From positions 1-29,970 of the forward strand of contig JAEYYW010000068.1 of NCBI GenBank assembly GCA_023428265.1: 29,970 bases of DNA, given 5' to 3'. This document shows positions 29,499 through 29,970 of the stretch, in pieces. Below the pieces are notes generated by a model. The model ran no database searches. It worked only from the letters and a program-made list of their open reading frames with translations, and was not told the origin of the DNA. Both the position numbers and the translations under genes were made by a program. The DNA comes from Bacillota bacterium (lineage in GTDB: Bacteria > Bacillota > Clostridia > Christensenellales > UMGS416). Each line of letters opens with the position of its first letter. Positions within the stretch are counted from its first letter, which is position 1.

Positions 29499-29970
29499 TT
29501 ATTTGTCCTTGTCCCGGTGCTTGCCGATGCCGGAGACCTCCCGGAAGAAGTTGCCCACACGCTCCTTGCGCTGGCCGCTCACAGTGGCAATCAGCAGGAA
29601 GATGAGGCCCAACGCTCCCACGACGCCCACAATCCACGCGATGCTGGAGGCAGCCGTGCGCCCCGTGCCCTTCTGCTGAGCTTTCTGCTGCTGGGCACCT
29701 GGTTGCGTTGCCTGGGCTTGCGGCTGGCCCTGGTTGTTTTGCGACTGCTGGTTGCCGGCACCCAGATATTCGGCGATGACATCGGCAATGTAATCGGTAG
29801 TCTTCAGTGCCTTTTCCTTCTCGATGGTGTGAGTGCCGACCTCAATGATCATTGAATTCGGCGTCAGGTCCTGGTTGTAGCTGCCCTTGCCAATGTAAAT
29901 ATCCTTGATCAGCCCTGGGTGCAGGTCATCGGCGATTTTTTTCAGTTTCTTCACCGTTTCTTCATTGGCC
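29499..29970 (-). CDS. spoIIP: Stage II sporulation protein P-like amidase, C-terminal part (cut by window edge)
   Basis: The 156 visible residues begin within the amidase domain. The segment SYNQDLTPNSMIIEVGTHT is close to the SpoIIP pattern NQDLSPRSILIEVGG, and the IEVG glutamate is conserved. SpoIIP is a peptidoglycan amidase-endopeptidase that, with SpoIID and SpoIIM, drives engulfment of the forespore. After the amidase domain comes a glutamine-rich low-complexity linker of about 35 residues, then a hydrophobic helix (SSIAWIVGVVGALGLIFLLI) and a basic tail. A C-terminal membrane helix is unusual, since B. subtilis SpoIIP is anchored at its N-terminus. The reading frame is open to the window edge, so the start lies outside. 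Confidence 0.8.
   Translation of the reverse strand, partial: ANEETVKKLKKIADDLHPGLIKDIYIGKGSYNQDLTPNSMIIEVGTHTIEKEKALKTTDYIADVIAEYLGAGNQQSQNNQGQPQAQATQPGAQQQKAQQKGTGRTAASSIAWIVGVVGALGLIFLLIATVSGQRKERVGNFFREVSGIGKHRDKDK

Noticed and set aside
1..29970. Insertion sequences, phage genes, CRISPR arrays or attachment sites
   Set aside because: No transposase, integrase, capsid or Cas motifs, and no regularly spaced direct repeats; the two tRNA genes are not followed by partial duplicates of their 3' ends.

Overview
The window looks like chromosome of an anaerobic, probably endospore-forming member of the Firmicutes (class Clostridia). The signs are the plsX-acpP-rnc-smc gene order, an indolepyruvate:ferredoxin oxidoreductase locus, the C-terminal end of what looks like the sporulation protein SpoIIP, GGAGG-type ribosome sites, and a coding GC of roughly 57% in the blocks I counted. 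I cannot name the genus. There is no phage, insertion sequence or CRISPR array.

Layout. 1-2226: a minus-strand operon plsX-acpP-rnc-smc (smc cut by the window edge) from a sigma-A type promoter. 2312-5239: prfC followed by an MFS transporter, minus strand. 5250-7324: an OmpR-type regulator and its sensor kinase, minus strand. 7394-7576: tRNA-Ala(GGC) with promoter and terminator. 7657-9618: a small PLDc_N membrane protein and an ABC-2 type exporter, plus strand. 9648-13623: a plus-strand run of five genes (AAC(3)-family acetyltransferase, WYL regulator, GyrI-like protein, DUF3788 protein, flavin reductase-GNAT fusion). 13689-14540: an AT-rich esterase that looks foreign. 14631-17784: hisS-aspS. 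17866-18989: an ECF sigma factor with two small membrane proteins. 19045-20199: an iron-type alcohol dehydrogenase. 20213-20344: tRNA-Arg(CCG). 20577-28531: a long minus-strand run paaK-iorA-iorB-paaK-ACT-alr-5-formyl-THF cyclo-ligase-membrane protein. 28615-29454: a polysaccharide deacetylase. 29499-29970: the SpoIIP-like fragment.

Main discovery. In Bacillus subtilis sigY, yxlC, yxlD, yxlE, yxlF and yxlG form one operon. Here the same six-part set is split: sigY-yxlC-yxlD at 17925-18989 and yxlE-yxlF-yxlG at 7719-9618, about 8 kb apart with unrelated genes between. Both halves are preceded, 31-34 bases before the first start codon, by the same promoter-like pattern: TGAACTAT, 15 bases, GTATCA. 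The shared pattern has ECF character (an AAC core in the -35 element). It suggests that one ECF sigma factor still drives both halves as a split regulon, controlling an exporter of unknown substrate. The functional assignment is by family resemblance; the promoter match is read directly from the sequence.

Metabolism. The paaK-ior-paaK-ACT cluster points to fermentation of aromatic amino acids through arylpyruvates and arylacetyl-CoA to arylacetates. The five-gene run after the exporter looks like a detoxification or resistance cassette under a WYL-family regulator.
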